64,000 nt of DNA. Source: Purpureocillium takamizusanense (taxonomy: Eukaryota > Ascomycota > Sordariomycetes > Hypocreales > Ophiocordycipitaceae). Position 1 is the first letter of the stretch. Every line of letters starts with the position of its first letter. Below, piece after piece: positions 31,801 to 42,900 of the stretch. The stretch lies in contig NC_063069.1 of NCBI RefSeq assembly GCF_022605165.1, positions 2,294,001 through 2,358,000 of the forward strand. Reading direction: 5' to 3'. The position numbers and the translations under genes were made by a program. The notes beneath the pieces were generated by a model. The model was not told where the DNA came from. It made no database searches and was given only the letters and a program-made list of their open reading frames with translations.

Positions 31801-33852
31801 TGCTGCCCAACATGCCGTCGATGCCTGTTGTTGATACGGTGACTTACACGCAGCACGACCACCAACACCAACAAGAGGGGCTTTTGACGATTGCACCCGC
31901 CGTTTAATAATCACAGGCTCACATTTTGCACATGCAAATCTCAAAATGCATCAAGACTCTGCTATAACGATATCAAACATTTTAGCACCTCGATATCGAC
32001 CATTGATGTTTTTTCAACTTACCGGGAAAAGGAAGGGAGGGGGGGGGGGGGTCGGTGTTTGAAAAAGACTTGCCAAAAGAAAGTTCACCGACGCCAGCAC
32101 CGGCCTAAAATAGTGACAACATAATACTCCCACCAACGGCGGCAGCCGAGCGCACTATGGCCCCTTTGACGTTGGCATCTCCGCAGCCCTGCCCCGTCGA
32201 ATCAATCCCCTCTTCCCGCCCGCCCCCGGACTGCACGGCGGCGGCGGCGGCGGCGGCGCGTCCTCGGTGAGGCCCCCGGTGAGCTCTATGAACCTTGCGA
32301 GCGCCGTTCACTTTCCCCAGCTTTCCCCCTCCCCTCCCAGACGCCCCCCTCCTTCCCGCGCTTATGGCGTCGCCTCAGCTGGGGGCGGGGCTGGGCCTGG
32401 CGTCTTCGGGACGGGGTGGGGAAACTGGGGCATCGTCACCCGGGTCCCATCGACGGGCGGAGGCGGCGGCGGCGGCGGCGGTGGTCACGTCGGCTCCGTG
32501 GTGGCGGACGGCATGAGTGGTTCACACACGAACTCCATTTGTGATGACGGGAAAGCAGAGGACCGATCGGGATGCCTCAAACCAAACCATAACATCTAGA
32601 CCACCAAGACCACCACCACCACCACCATCACCCATCACCGCCTCGTCCTCCCTCCTCCCTTCCCCCCCCCTCCTTCCATCACTCAGCACATCCAGCCCCT
32701 GGCGGGCTTCTCTCGACCAGAAGGGGTCGGCCCATCAGGGTACGTACGGACGTACGTATACTGTACAAGCGTAGTTGTCTCTTCCCACTCCAGCTCCAGC
32801 TTTGCAAAAAGGCGGACCAGCCAGCCGTCGTTTCTTCTTTCGGCGCGTGCCTGTTTGGCCGCGTCAAGTCTGGAGGGAGGCAGGGAGTGGGGAGGCAAGG
32901 CACGAGGGCCAGGCGGCGGCCTCACATGGCCGCTGTTAGTACTTGCATATATGCACGTCTATCTGGCCGCAGCGAGGTCCCCACGCGAGACCCGTGTGGA
33001 CGACGACAGCGTGTGGTTGTGTGCATCCGCAGCCCTGCTGCCTGCCTGCCAGCCCCTTCCCTCCCCACACCCTCTCTCTCTCTCTGTCTCTCTCCCTTGG
33101 TGGTAGGAGTAGGATGCGCCCCCCGTACACTCCAACCCGGCCCCCCCCCCCTCAGGGGACTTCCTTGTCGTCCAGCTCCGGCTCGTCTCTGATCCGATCA
33201 TGAGGCAAAAAAACGCAGAGCAAAAAGCAACGCTGGAAACCCGACCTCCGGGCATTTGGGACGGGGCCTGCAGAAAGCATGTCGCCATGTTTCGGTGCTC
33301 GATCACGCACTAGGCACGTATTCTGTTCTGGTTGCATTTACGAGCACCACCACCACCACCACTACTGATAAATCCTGCGGCACTCCCCTCCCTCCCCCTT
33401 CCCCACCCCCTGCTGGGCTGGCGAGGCTCGCACCAGCTACACCGTCTGAACATGGGATGATGATACTGTCTGTTCGCGGGTGAAGCAATGACAAGCAAAC
33501 CCTGAATTGAGGAAGGGGAGGGGAGGGGGGTGCGGGTGCGGGTGCGGGCGCGGACGGACATGGAGCGGCCCCTCCGATCATGATGCATCCTAACCGGCCC
33601 GCAACATCTCGAAACCAAGCCAAGAAGAGAAGAGGGCCAAGAAAAAAAAAGGCCGCCGATACGATGCGTCGCGCCGCGTTGGGTCGGCGGGATCGAGAGC
33701 CGCAGCGGTGTCGCCCGTCTGCACTTTTGGTGTGTTGCCTCTGCTCCGAAAAGCCGGGACGCAGGTTGGATCGATGGATGGATGCCTCTGGTGCATCATC
33801 GCCCCATGCCCACGCACGCCGGCGTTGTACACACAGACAAGCAGACACAGAG

Positions 33853-33950
33853 CACACACACACACACACACACGCACACAGAGAGCGAGACCCGGGCAGT
33901 CATAGCAGCAGCAGTAGAAGCAGCACCAGCACCAGTAGCAGCACCAGCAT
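33853..33950. repeat. CA dinucleotide tract followed by AGC/ACC triplet tract
   Basis: CA units at 33853-33880 are followed, after 20 or so bases, by an imperfect AGC/ACC triplet array at 33904-33950, in non-coding DNA. Confidence 0.8.
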
Positions 33951-35296
33951 CGCGTGTGTCTTGCACCCATGTACCGGGTGCGACACACACGATCGCCCAT
34001 GTGTGCCTTGCTGGTGGTAGCGGTGGCGATGGGGTGGGTGGTGGTGTCATCCGGCTCATCTCGTCTATTCATGTTACACCAAACACCAGACACCCGTCTC
34101 GCACAGCATATCAACGGCCTCGCCCGTCCCGTCCGCGCCTCCTTCGAGAAGCCGCCCGTCCCGACGGGGAGCGGCACACGCGAGGATGGGGACACAAGAG
34201 AGCTTACTACTAACTGAGTACAAAAAAAAACCACACGACAGTGGGCCGGCACAGCGGGCGGTCCGAGGGACTGGTCAAAGACAGAGACATGGCGGTGCAG
34301 GGTCAGGGCCCCGGGAAGAGAAGGCCGCGCCCGTTGCGGGCGTGACGCAGCGACGTGGCGCCCCTGTTTCCGCGATGATGAATGATGGAACCTTGTCTCC
34401 ATGTTGGTTCCTTGCTGTACTACAATGGATGGATGTATCTTGTTGCATCGCCTGGCCCGTTGGGGACATGTACGTATGTACGCACGAAGTAGTGCCTTTT
34501 TCTCCCCCTCTCTCGGCCGGGTGTCCGTCGCGCGCGATTCCTTTTTTCAAGGGGCCCTAATTATGCTTGGGTTTCAATATCGTACTACATGCGGGAGCGG
34601 CAAGGCAAGTTGCTAGCTGCCCTGGCCGCTGTTTTAGCCCGCGCCATCCCGCGGGCGCCTGCCAGGGCGCTTACAAGGTCAATCGATCAGTCAGTACATA
34701 AGGTACGTACTAAGTATTGTAATATTATCAGGTTAAGTGAGGCCCGAAATCCATCGGGGAGAAGAGAGGCGACAAGGCCAACGAAAACAGCAACAACAAC
34801 AACAACCAAGGCACAGCACACAGCACAGACAGACACACCCCAAATGGGCGAAGAGTCGAGAAAGCCGCTCCGGAGGTCGTCCCCCGTCCCCTCCCTAACG
34901 CCGACGGACAATCGCCGAAGCCGACACGAACATCCCAAAGCGCGCTTGATGAGGCCTCTGGAAGGTCGGGAATCGCAAGTAAGGGGGGGTCAGGTCGGTC
35001 GGTCGACGGAAAGCAATGCCGCGTTTGCGCGCGCGCGCGACCAACATCACGGTTCTCGCGGGCGTCGGCAATAGCAGAGCGCCGAACACCGACTAGCAAC
35101 ACAGAGAACGAAGCAACACGAGAGGGCGAGAGAGAGAGAGCGGAGTGGTTGCACTCAACGCAAAACACACACACCAGCAACCAGCCAGCTACGGTAGCGA
35201 TGCCTCCTGTTGCTTGACCTAACACTGTTGATGAGGCATGGCGGGCCAGCCTGAAAGGGCTGCGCTGTGCTGCGCAGCAGAAGCGCCGGACCCAGC

Positions 35297-35370
35297 CAAC
35301 AACAACCACAACAGCTGCAACAACAACAACAAGCATTACAACACCAACACCAGCACCAGCAGCACCCATC
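35297..35370. repeat. AAC/CAG-rich imperfect triplet array
   Basis: CAA, AAC, ACC and CAG units over about 70 bases in the gene desert. A shorter AAC array lies at 34790-34807. Confidence 0.75.
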
Positions 35371-37175
35371 AGTATCGCCTTGGTCTTCTTCCCCCGGCGC
35401 CAGGATCCCCCTTGTAAGTTGTCCCTTGACAGGACAGGACAGGCAAGGCAGATCAAACAAACGCGCGCGAGGCCCGTGGCTGCAGTACTAGCGTGGAGAA
35501 CGCAAGGCACAGTCATCATCAGCAGCAGCCCTTCCCGCCCTGTGATAGTAGTGCCCTGTCTGTCAGTCAGTCCGCCCTTCTTTTTTTAAGGCTATTACTC
35601 TCCCTCTTGATTAATATTCAGCCAGACGGACATGGACGCACGCCAAGCATCCGGTCCGAGCCGCACGTACGCTTGTGAGAACCGTGGCCCCTGAGATACA
35701 TGGTACTACGTACCAACAACGTTGCCTTCATCGTCAGGGCCAAAAGTAGGAACGGGTCCCGAACGTGGATTACAAGTTGTGCGTTTTTTCCGTACATGTA
35801 GTATGGGGACCGACCGACAACCCTGGGCTCCACGACGACGACGTGCTACTGGCATCGACGGAACCCATGTTGAGCACAAGCAGGCAGGACACCCCGGGGC
35901 ATCACATGTGTCATTGATCCTGGCGCTGAACTACCGTGAGACACAAGGAGCGGCGCAAAGGCAAAAGCAAACACAGAAAAAACGCGGGGAGAGTCACGTA
36001 CCGCCACTTTTTTCCCCCGGGCTTTTTCGCGGTGTCGGTTTTTGGGGGGTTCCCTGTCTGGTGTCGATAATCAAACACGACCAGCCTGCTGGGAGAGGGG
36101 GGGTTCTGGCGCTGCGCTGATTGATGCCTGGGGCGGCGTGTACTTTCAGGGTCCAGGGCAGTCTGTCCCGGCGGCGGTCTGATTCATTCTCTTTGTCTCA
36201 ACATCATGAAGGAGATGATGTCGTCCTGCTGGTCACCATGGCACCGGGTCGGGGGTTTCCATTCCTGGGATGAGGTTTGTTGGACAACGGCGTTCAATAT
36301 TCGATGGAACCTTCTTTCCGTTCAGTCCATTGGCTGTAACAGGTTTTTCGGGGGGGGGGTGACGCACATGATTGAGTGACCATCTTCTTCAAGGACCACT
36401 CCCCGGCTTCAAAGGTCACCGTCACCAACCCAACCAACCGCACCAGTCTCTCATTCATTTGCAAGGCTGCCTACTAAGTAGTAAGTACTGTACAGCACGG
36501 TACTACGCGCGCGAGTGTGAATGCATGGATGGATGGATGGATGTATAGATGTCTGCGTGGTGCTTAGTAGTCGTCAACTTCCCTACCGGCCCGCACCAGA
36601 CATGCTGCCGCGCCCGACCAACACGAGGTTTTCAAAAGCCCTGCCAAGGCGCTGATGCCGCCGCGCCGACGAAAGGAGAACACCCACATAACGAACGACA
36701 ACCCTGACAGGGCGAACACAGCAAAGGTGAAGCCGCAAAAGTCTTAGTAGAGCCAACAGCAGCAGGGGCCAAAGGCGGCCATCATCGTGCGACGACTACA
36801 TAGTACAACTAACCCCATCGGCGGGGGCGGACCGAGGAGGCCAGGGAGGACGTACAATAGCTCTCTTTCTCTTTTCTCTCTACATTGAAATTATGGTACT
36901 AGAAGGCACGGATGGCCGTGTCCACCGCGGCTCCTGGAGCCCCGAACTCGACAGGGTTGGTATCCGAAAACCCATTCCATGTCCCTGATATATCTGTACG
37001 AAATGATGGTATCCAACGTTTCTTCCATCCACGTTGCCCGCCCGCCCCGCTTCCACGCGAGAACCGTCATATCTCTACCGTGAAAACGGCCATTTTGTTC
37101 GACACGAGGTAATAACAGTCCAGTCCTCAAAGAGGCCAACTCGGTGAGGCTTGTTAGAACGGTCAGAACTGTCAA

Positions 37176-37214
37176 CGCACGCACGCACGTATGCATGCAT
37201 GCATGCATGCACAC
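37176..37214. repeat. CGCA and ATGC tetranucleotide arrays
   Basis: CGCA units pass into a palindromic ATGC array (TATGCATGCATGCATGC), which is self-complementary and could extrude as a small hairpin. Confidence 0.75.
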
Positions 37215-37757
37215 ACTCCTCCTGCATACGCGCGCGAGCGTCCGCAGGCTTTTTTCCCATTCTTTCTTTCCCTTTCTATTCTTTGCACTCTCTATCCCTG
37301 TTCGGTGTCCCCCCCTCTCCTCCCGGGTGTCTCCTTGGTCCAGGTTTTATTGGGTAGAACAACATGTGCGGACCGCGCCGCTGTCATCCCTCAGTTGTGT
37401 GTGGCCCGATGGCCGCCCCCCCCTGTTGGTGGTGGTGGTGGTGTTGCTGCTGCTGGAGCAAAGAGTCGCAGCAGTCACAGTTGCACAAGCGCCCCTTTCC
37501 TATCCGGCACACGTACAACATGCAGCCCGCTGAGGACGGCAGGCGTAAAAACCTTTCGCAACTAAAACAATAAAAAAACGCCCATTAGCAAGCGGGATGG
37601 CAATTGCTATTTTGGCCATGTCGGCGGCGCTGTCAGCCCGCCCCTCCCGCCGGGTCTGGGCACGACTTAACTCCCCCAGGCACCGGGTGTCACTTACATC
37701 GCCATCGCACATCTCGATCCATCGGTCCACACGCACGCAAGCGCGCCGCCGCCTTCT

Positions 37758-37867
37758 CACACACACGCACGCACACACACACACACACACACACATACAC
37801 ACACGGACCACAGCATGGCAGAGGAACGGGGTGTTGGTGATGGTGATGGTGATGGTGGTGGTGGGGG
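37758..37867. repeat. CA tract plus GGTGAT hexanucleotide array
   Basis: A CA tract at 37758-37803 and, 30 or so bases on, GGTGAT units at 37835-37867. Both are non-coding. Confidence 0.8.
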
Positions 37868-38994
37868 CGGTGATCGAGAAGACTACATAACACTGCTCTG
37901 CTCCCCTCGGCCACGGGCCGCACGGCGTGGGCGGCAACCACGAGCAGCGGGCAACGTCCAACACTACCGCCTCGGAGGCGTCTGTGCGTGACCATGCATG
38001 CATGACTTGTGCATTTCTTCTGGTCAAGAGGGCGACAGAAACACGGTGGTACGTTCGTGACTACTACCACTCCGTAGTATGGTGCTGTAACTATAATGCT
38101 TGCTGTATTGTGCTTGTAAGCGCGAGGGGCAAAGCAAGGATGGAATGGACTCTCTCATGAGAGAGAACGGCAACCCGACTTGCACCCCATTTAACTGTAA
38201 GGACAAAACGGACAGCCATGCCTTGGATTTTCTGATATCAACTGTCAAAATTCAGTTGCGCCCGACGGTGAACCCGTAACGTCTCTGGTGACCTGCACGT
38301 CAAAGGTCAGGGCCCCGGCCCCGTCTCGTTGAGAAACGGCGCGGAGTCCACAAATGCCTTTCCCTTCCATCGACAACGAACCGGGGGTCGGGCCCGGGGC
38401 CGGGGCCGGGGAGGCTCCATGTCAGCTTGGCCGGCCCCTGCTGGTGCTGGTGCTGCCGCCGGCCGCAGCCGCCGCCTCCGCCACGACGATGGTGACAGCA
38501 CAGCTCGAGCGAGACAGACGACGAAACAACGGCCATGCTGCCCCATGGCTCACTTTGGACTGTTTCTTGTGATACCACAGGCAGCCTGCGCCGCCGTCTC
38601 CTGTTGCGTTAGCCGATGTCGCCAGCCACAATGGGTCCCATGCAGCTCGGGTGCGTGGGCCGCATCTGGACTGCCCATCTTCGGGTCTGCCCGTGTGCGT
38701 GCGTGCGTCTGTCATCGGCATCCGTTATTACTTGGTTCGCCTCGGAGAGTAAAAGTGCCATTCCATTGTGCGCCGCCGTCCTCAAAGGGACCTAATGTTC
38801 CAAAGCGTTGTACAAACAAATACACCGTCCAAGACAAGCCGCCAAACTGCCAGGGCTGCTCCGAAAAGAAGCCAGGTTCGCACCCAGATAAGAGAGCCCC
38901 CGTCTTCCAATGTAGGTAGGTATCCAATCCAGTCCAGGCCAGTCCAAACCATGCCGTCTGTGTAAACGTCCCTCGCTATATGCCTCGAGTAAAG

Positions 38995-39014
38995 GAAATA
39001 AATAAATAAATAAA
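38995..39014. repeat. AAAT tetranucleotide array
   Basis: Five AAAT units ending in AAAACCCC, one of the few A/T-rich repeats in the window. Confidence 0.8.
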
Positions 39015-39656
39015 ACCCCATAAATGCCGCGCTAGTTGAAGGGGGTAGGAGAGCAAAAACAACGCCCCTTCTTTTAATATCCCGCTATGCCTTTTGGTTG
39101 CCGTCACCTCCCGAGCGCGAAGGGGGTCCCCTTCTGTGGTGCTTCGTGCGCTGCGCTGTGTGCGCGTGGTTGGTGCTGCTCTGCAGTCGTGCGCCCCCGC
39201 ATCAGTTCACACGTCCATGCCGGACCAACTCGCAACCACCACGCAACAGGAGATGGGCGCCGGTGGAGCCAACAATGCAACGCTGCGCGACTCTCGCCCA
39301 GATGATGCAGACGCCCGGTTTGCGACTCGCCGCCGTCTGGTCGTACGGCCACTACGTTCCGCTGGTCGAATCGTCGCGCGGCGGACCGGCCAGCGCCAGC
39401 TGACCACAGTTACCACTCTCTCCCAGCGCTCTAGGCCGCCAGCTGGTACCCAACAGGGTGGGACAGCTCACCGAGCCGAGATGTGGTACGGGTGCGGCGT
39501 CATCTTGGGTTGCGGCGGCCGTATCAGCTTCGCCCACGGATGGTTACTCGGTTGCTGTCGTTCGCGGCAGGCAGCTATAGGACGGTCGTCAGTACACATG
39601 ATGCAGGCGCCAGAGGGTTGAATGGAACTCCGGCAGTGGCGCCCGAGATGCAATCA

Positions 39657-39967
39657 TCACTCACAGCAGATGTCGTTACCCCTGCCGTCGATGTCAGTAT
39701 GGCGCCGTACATGTGACGGAGATTGGGCATCCCGTGCAGGAACACCCGGACTTGCACTCACCAGTATTGCTTGCTGACCACTGTGGGCGGGCACCGTTTT
39801 TCCGTCTCAATGTACTTGGAGCACCATGACTCGACCAGATGGTAATGGTGCTGGCAGCTCAGTTCCTTCTGCAATGCCGTGGAGTTAGCTTACATCCTGG
39901 TTCGCAGAGGATCGACTCGGCGATCCAGCACGGACAAAGCTGTACTCACGTAGATATAATTGCACAT
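39657..39967 (-). CDS. Three-exon mini-gene for a 49-residue Cys/His-rich peptide
   Basis: Exons are 39950-39967 (18 bases, six codons), 39762-39868 and 39657-39681 (25 bases), joining in frame to 49 residues. Both introns are canonical: an 81-base one with GTGAGT, a CTAAC branch site and TTGCAG; and an 80-base one with GTGAGT, CTGAC and GGCAG. The peptide begins MCNYIYKELSCQHHYHLVES, then WCSKYIETEKRCPP, and ends QYWGNDICCE. It has six cysteines plus a His cluster, a pattern that could bind zinc. I recall many short fungal proteins with the layout MC.Y...Y.CGH....WC....CP...CCEC, of unknown function; this is family recognition, not a database result. No signal peptide, so intracellular. A TATATATA box lies about 175 bases upstream. 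Confidence 0.72.
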
Positions 39968-42900
39968 GGCGGTGGTTGCAGCGAGGACCCGTGGCCCAGA
40001 TGAAGTGTTATAAAAAGGCGAACTGAGGAGATAAGGTGGGTGGACGCCTGATGGCTAAGTGACGTGGATCAGGACGAAGGGTTGACGTCGAGGCCTGTTT
40101 CAGAGAGTTATGTCCCCGATGTCAAGGACCGTCGACGACTTATATATATAACGCCGTGGTATGGTGGACAAGCAGATGGCCAAGCCGAGTAGGTAGGTAG
40201 TCTGAGAGGGGTCGGGTATGACACCACGTCAGGAATGAGGATGACTTGGTTCAGCTGACAAGAACACCGAGTACTGCTCGATCGGATCGTATGCGTCAAA
40301 GTTGCTGCGAGGAGCGCGGCCGTGGTATTTATCAGAGATCGGGAGTTCTGCACCGTGGCTGGTTGCACGGCTTCGTGGGGAGAGTCTTCGACGTCGAGCA
40401 CGTCCCCGTCTTATGAACGAGGAGCCCATTCTGCCATGAGGACCCAGGCCCGCGCCCCCCCCCCCCCGGGCCTGGCCTTGTGGATGCCGGGCATGGGTGG
40501 GAGGGCGTATGAGGGTACTCTCTGTTTCCAGCAAGGCCGAGACGAGGAGCGTCACTGACTCTTCTGGGGTGCGCCAACGCCTCCCTGGCGTGAGAGAGCC
40601 ACAGCGAGGGCTTGGACGGGGAGGGAGGGAGGGGGTGGGCGTGGAAGAGGGTGCGGGTGCGGGGGGGGATTGATAGGTACGTAGCCCCGGCTTGGGCCTC
40701 AGGGTTTGGGGCGGGGGAGTGATGGGACGCGTTGGACGATGCAGAACGCAGAGCCACTGACGGCGTGCGTGCGGAACATCAATTGGCGGGGGGGGGGTCG
40801 GGAATTCGCAGGTGGGTTGGGGGCTGTGAGACCAAGGCGTGCCACCAAGAACGGGCAGCACAAGTTGGGCAGGGCGTGTGTTCCCCGGCCGTGTACGAGA
40901 TCGCCCCGCTAAGTCGATATTGCACGTCGGGTCGGCCTGCGCAGACATTGCATTACTCTATTAGTGCTCTCTGGACATGGTGCACTACGTAACAGGTAAG
41001 TCAGGTAGTTGCCCACACAGCATACAGCATTGGACTGGCGGACTTTGGAGGCAGAACGCAGCGCGGCCCAAATACGTGCCGTACAATATCGTGCAATGCA
41101 ATGCGGCACACGATGCCCATCGCTCGTCATCCAGGCACGAACAGCTTCCACGACGGTGATGATGTGTACAGGTATGGTAGGGGTGAGGTAGGCACAGCGG
41201 AACAGCACCGCCATCTGGCGCCCGTGGATCGCCAGTTCTGGACACGCCGTGGCTCGAACCGGCAATGATTCATTCACAAGACCGAAACGACAATACGGAC
41301 TACTGCCTTGTACATCGAGAGGCGGCACAAATCCAGACTCTCTTCCCCTCTTGGCGGTCCGAGCGACATCCTAACAAAAACGTGTTGCTCCCGACTCCGA
41401 GGTCAGCGTCGCATCCAATCTAGGGTCCCATTCCGACTGCGAGATGCCGGCGGGCTGGGGAAATGCGCCTCGGCGCCCGTAATGGCACATCCCCCACCCG
41501 GTCACGGGGGTGCTTCTCCCACTTCATGGAAGTCGGGTCTGGTCATTGTGAAGCACGCCGAGATTCCGACTTGGACGCCTGGATGCTACTACCTTACTAC
41601 TGCTGGGTGCCTGCAGTGCCTGGCTTTCGCACTTGCATCAAGTAGGTAACTTGGTACCTCGTCGATCACGGTTTTCCAGAGGCCCAGTACCCCGATCAGG
41701 CAACGGAACAGGTACTAACCCTTACCCTTCGCTCTGGTGGTGATTTTTAAACTTCAGACGCATTGATACATCGGGGAAGGAGCGGCCATGAGCGAGTAAC
41801 TCCACGGAGATGAGGGATATGCGGGTCAATCATGAAGTGGATGTCGTCGTTGGGCAGCTTCGGGTACGAGTCTCCCACATCATGCGTGTCTGCCTTCCCG
41901 CAGCTGATCGGTTCAAGCAGCCAAGATCCCAGCAATACAAGGAAACGGCCGGCGCCGCTCAGGCCCGCAGGGCAGAATGAATGTACAGCATACCTAGTAC
42001 CGTCTACCGCCAACGTAGCTTGGTTTGTACAAAATACCTACCTGGATCCTGGCATGGGAAACCGCGATGCCCTCCAAGCGTTCCTTCCAATCTGAATCTG
42101 ATGGAGGCGGCAGGCGCAATTGGCACTCGACTGCCAGGTGGCACGAGGCTCGAGAACCTCTGTGGCTAGGCAGGCTAGCTGGCCCCCATCACATCACAGC
42201 CCGCGGCGCAAGGCACCGCAAGGCACCACCGCACCACGGCTACACCACTGGAGCACAGCACCCGTCATCACACTGGGCACCGTGATAATGACAGCTAAGG
42301 TATGTACCTACCTACCTACCTTACCTCACCTGACTTTGGGCAGTAGCGCCTGACATCACCGCACAGTCAAACCGGCATCATATCGCCGTAACCGCTGAGC
42401 CGGCCCTCACCCAGGCCAGGTCAGGGCACCAAGACAGGCGCGAAGCACCCCATTCATCTCTTTGCCCAAGGCGCAGCTCTGCGCCCTGCCTGCGTCGAAA
42501 CGAGATCCGAGTCTGCCCTGGCACGGCGCCGCCTCTCCACAGCTCGACTGGGCTCCCTGGGCCGATTCCAGATCCGAGCTGATTGATGTCCTGCTTTCCG
42601 CAACCGAGCTCGCTCACAAACCCAGACCAAAGTTGGCCGCATTGTCGGCATGGTCTGCTATTAGCACTCCATCGGCGAACGAGGGAGCGGCGGCTTATCT
42701 CGGGACCCCTTGCGCCGATTGATGACGCCCAACCCCGGTCGGTCGACGTCGACGGCCAGAGTCTCATGGACACTCGTCGGCAGTTAGCACCATCCATCCA
42801 CGTGGTCAGCTTCAAGAGCCCATAGTCACCGGCTGCCCTGGAGTCTGTCTCATCAAGCGGCGCGTGTCGCCGGGCCGTTCCAACGGTTCCAGCTTGGTGG

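Larger units (their letters stand above)
26178..39656. other. 13.5 kb gene-poor, repeat-studded region
   Basis: No gene of a known family was found. It holds many short tandem repeats, G and C runs (27439-27451, 32039-32051) and TAC/GTAC-rich words (32741-32764, 34693-34717, 36474-36503). The open frames here read through repeats and are not protein-like. One two-exon candidate (28543) is listed separately. It could hold long non-coding RNAs or distant regulatory DNA, but the sequence alone does not show this. Confidence 0.5.

Noticed and set aside
33590..34402. 270-codon minus-strand frame in the gene desert
   Set aside because: It reads through CA and triplet microsatellites (poly Val-Cys), with no family and no splice logic.
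34728..35519. 263-codon minus-strand frame
   Set aside because: Made largely of Val/Leu runs from AAC triplet arrays; not a real membrane protein by composition.
37176..37803. Possible CRISPR-like or satellite array
   Set aside because: The repeats are simple di- and tetranucleotide tracts without spacers of constant length; CRISPR is not expected in a fungal nucleus.
40229..40948. 239-codon minus-strand Pro-rich frame
   Set aside because: Runs through C tracts upstream of the mini-gene; first codons and composition fit promoter or leader DNA, and no homology is recognised.
41208..41275. tRNA-like GGTTCGAG box on the minus strand
   Set aside because: No cloverleaf arms or A-box could be fitted around it.
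41747..42013. Minus-strand frame with a hydrophobic start (FLVLLGSWLLEP)
   Set aside because: No ATG before the hydrophobic part and no usable upstream exon found.
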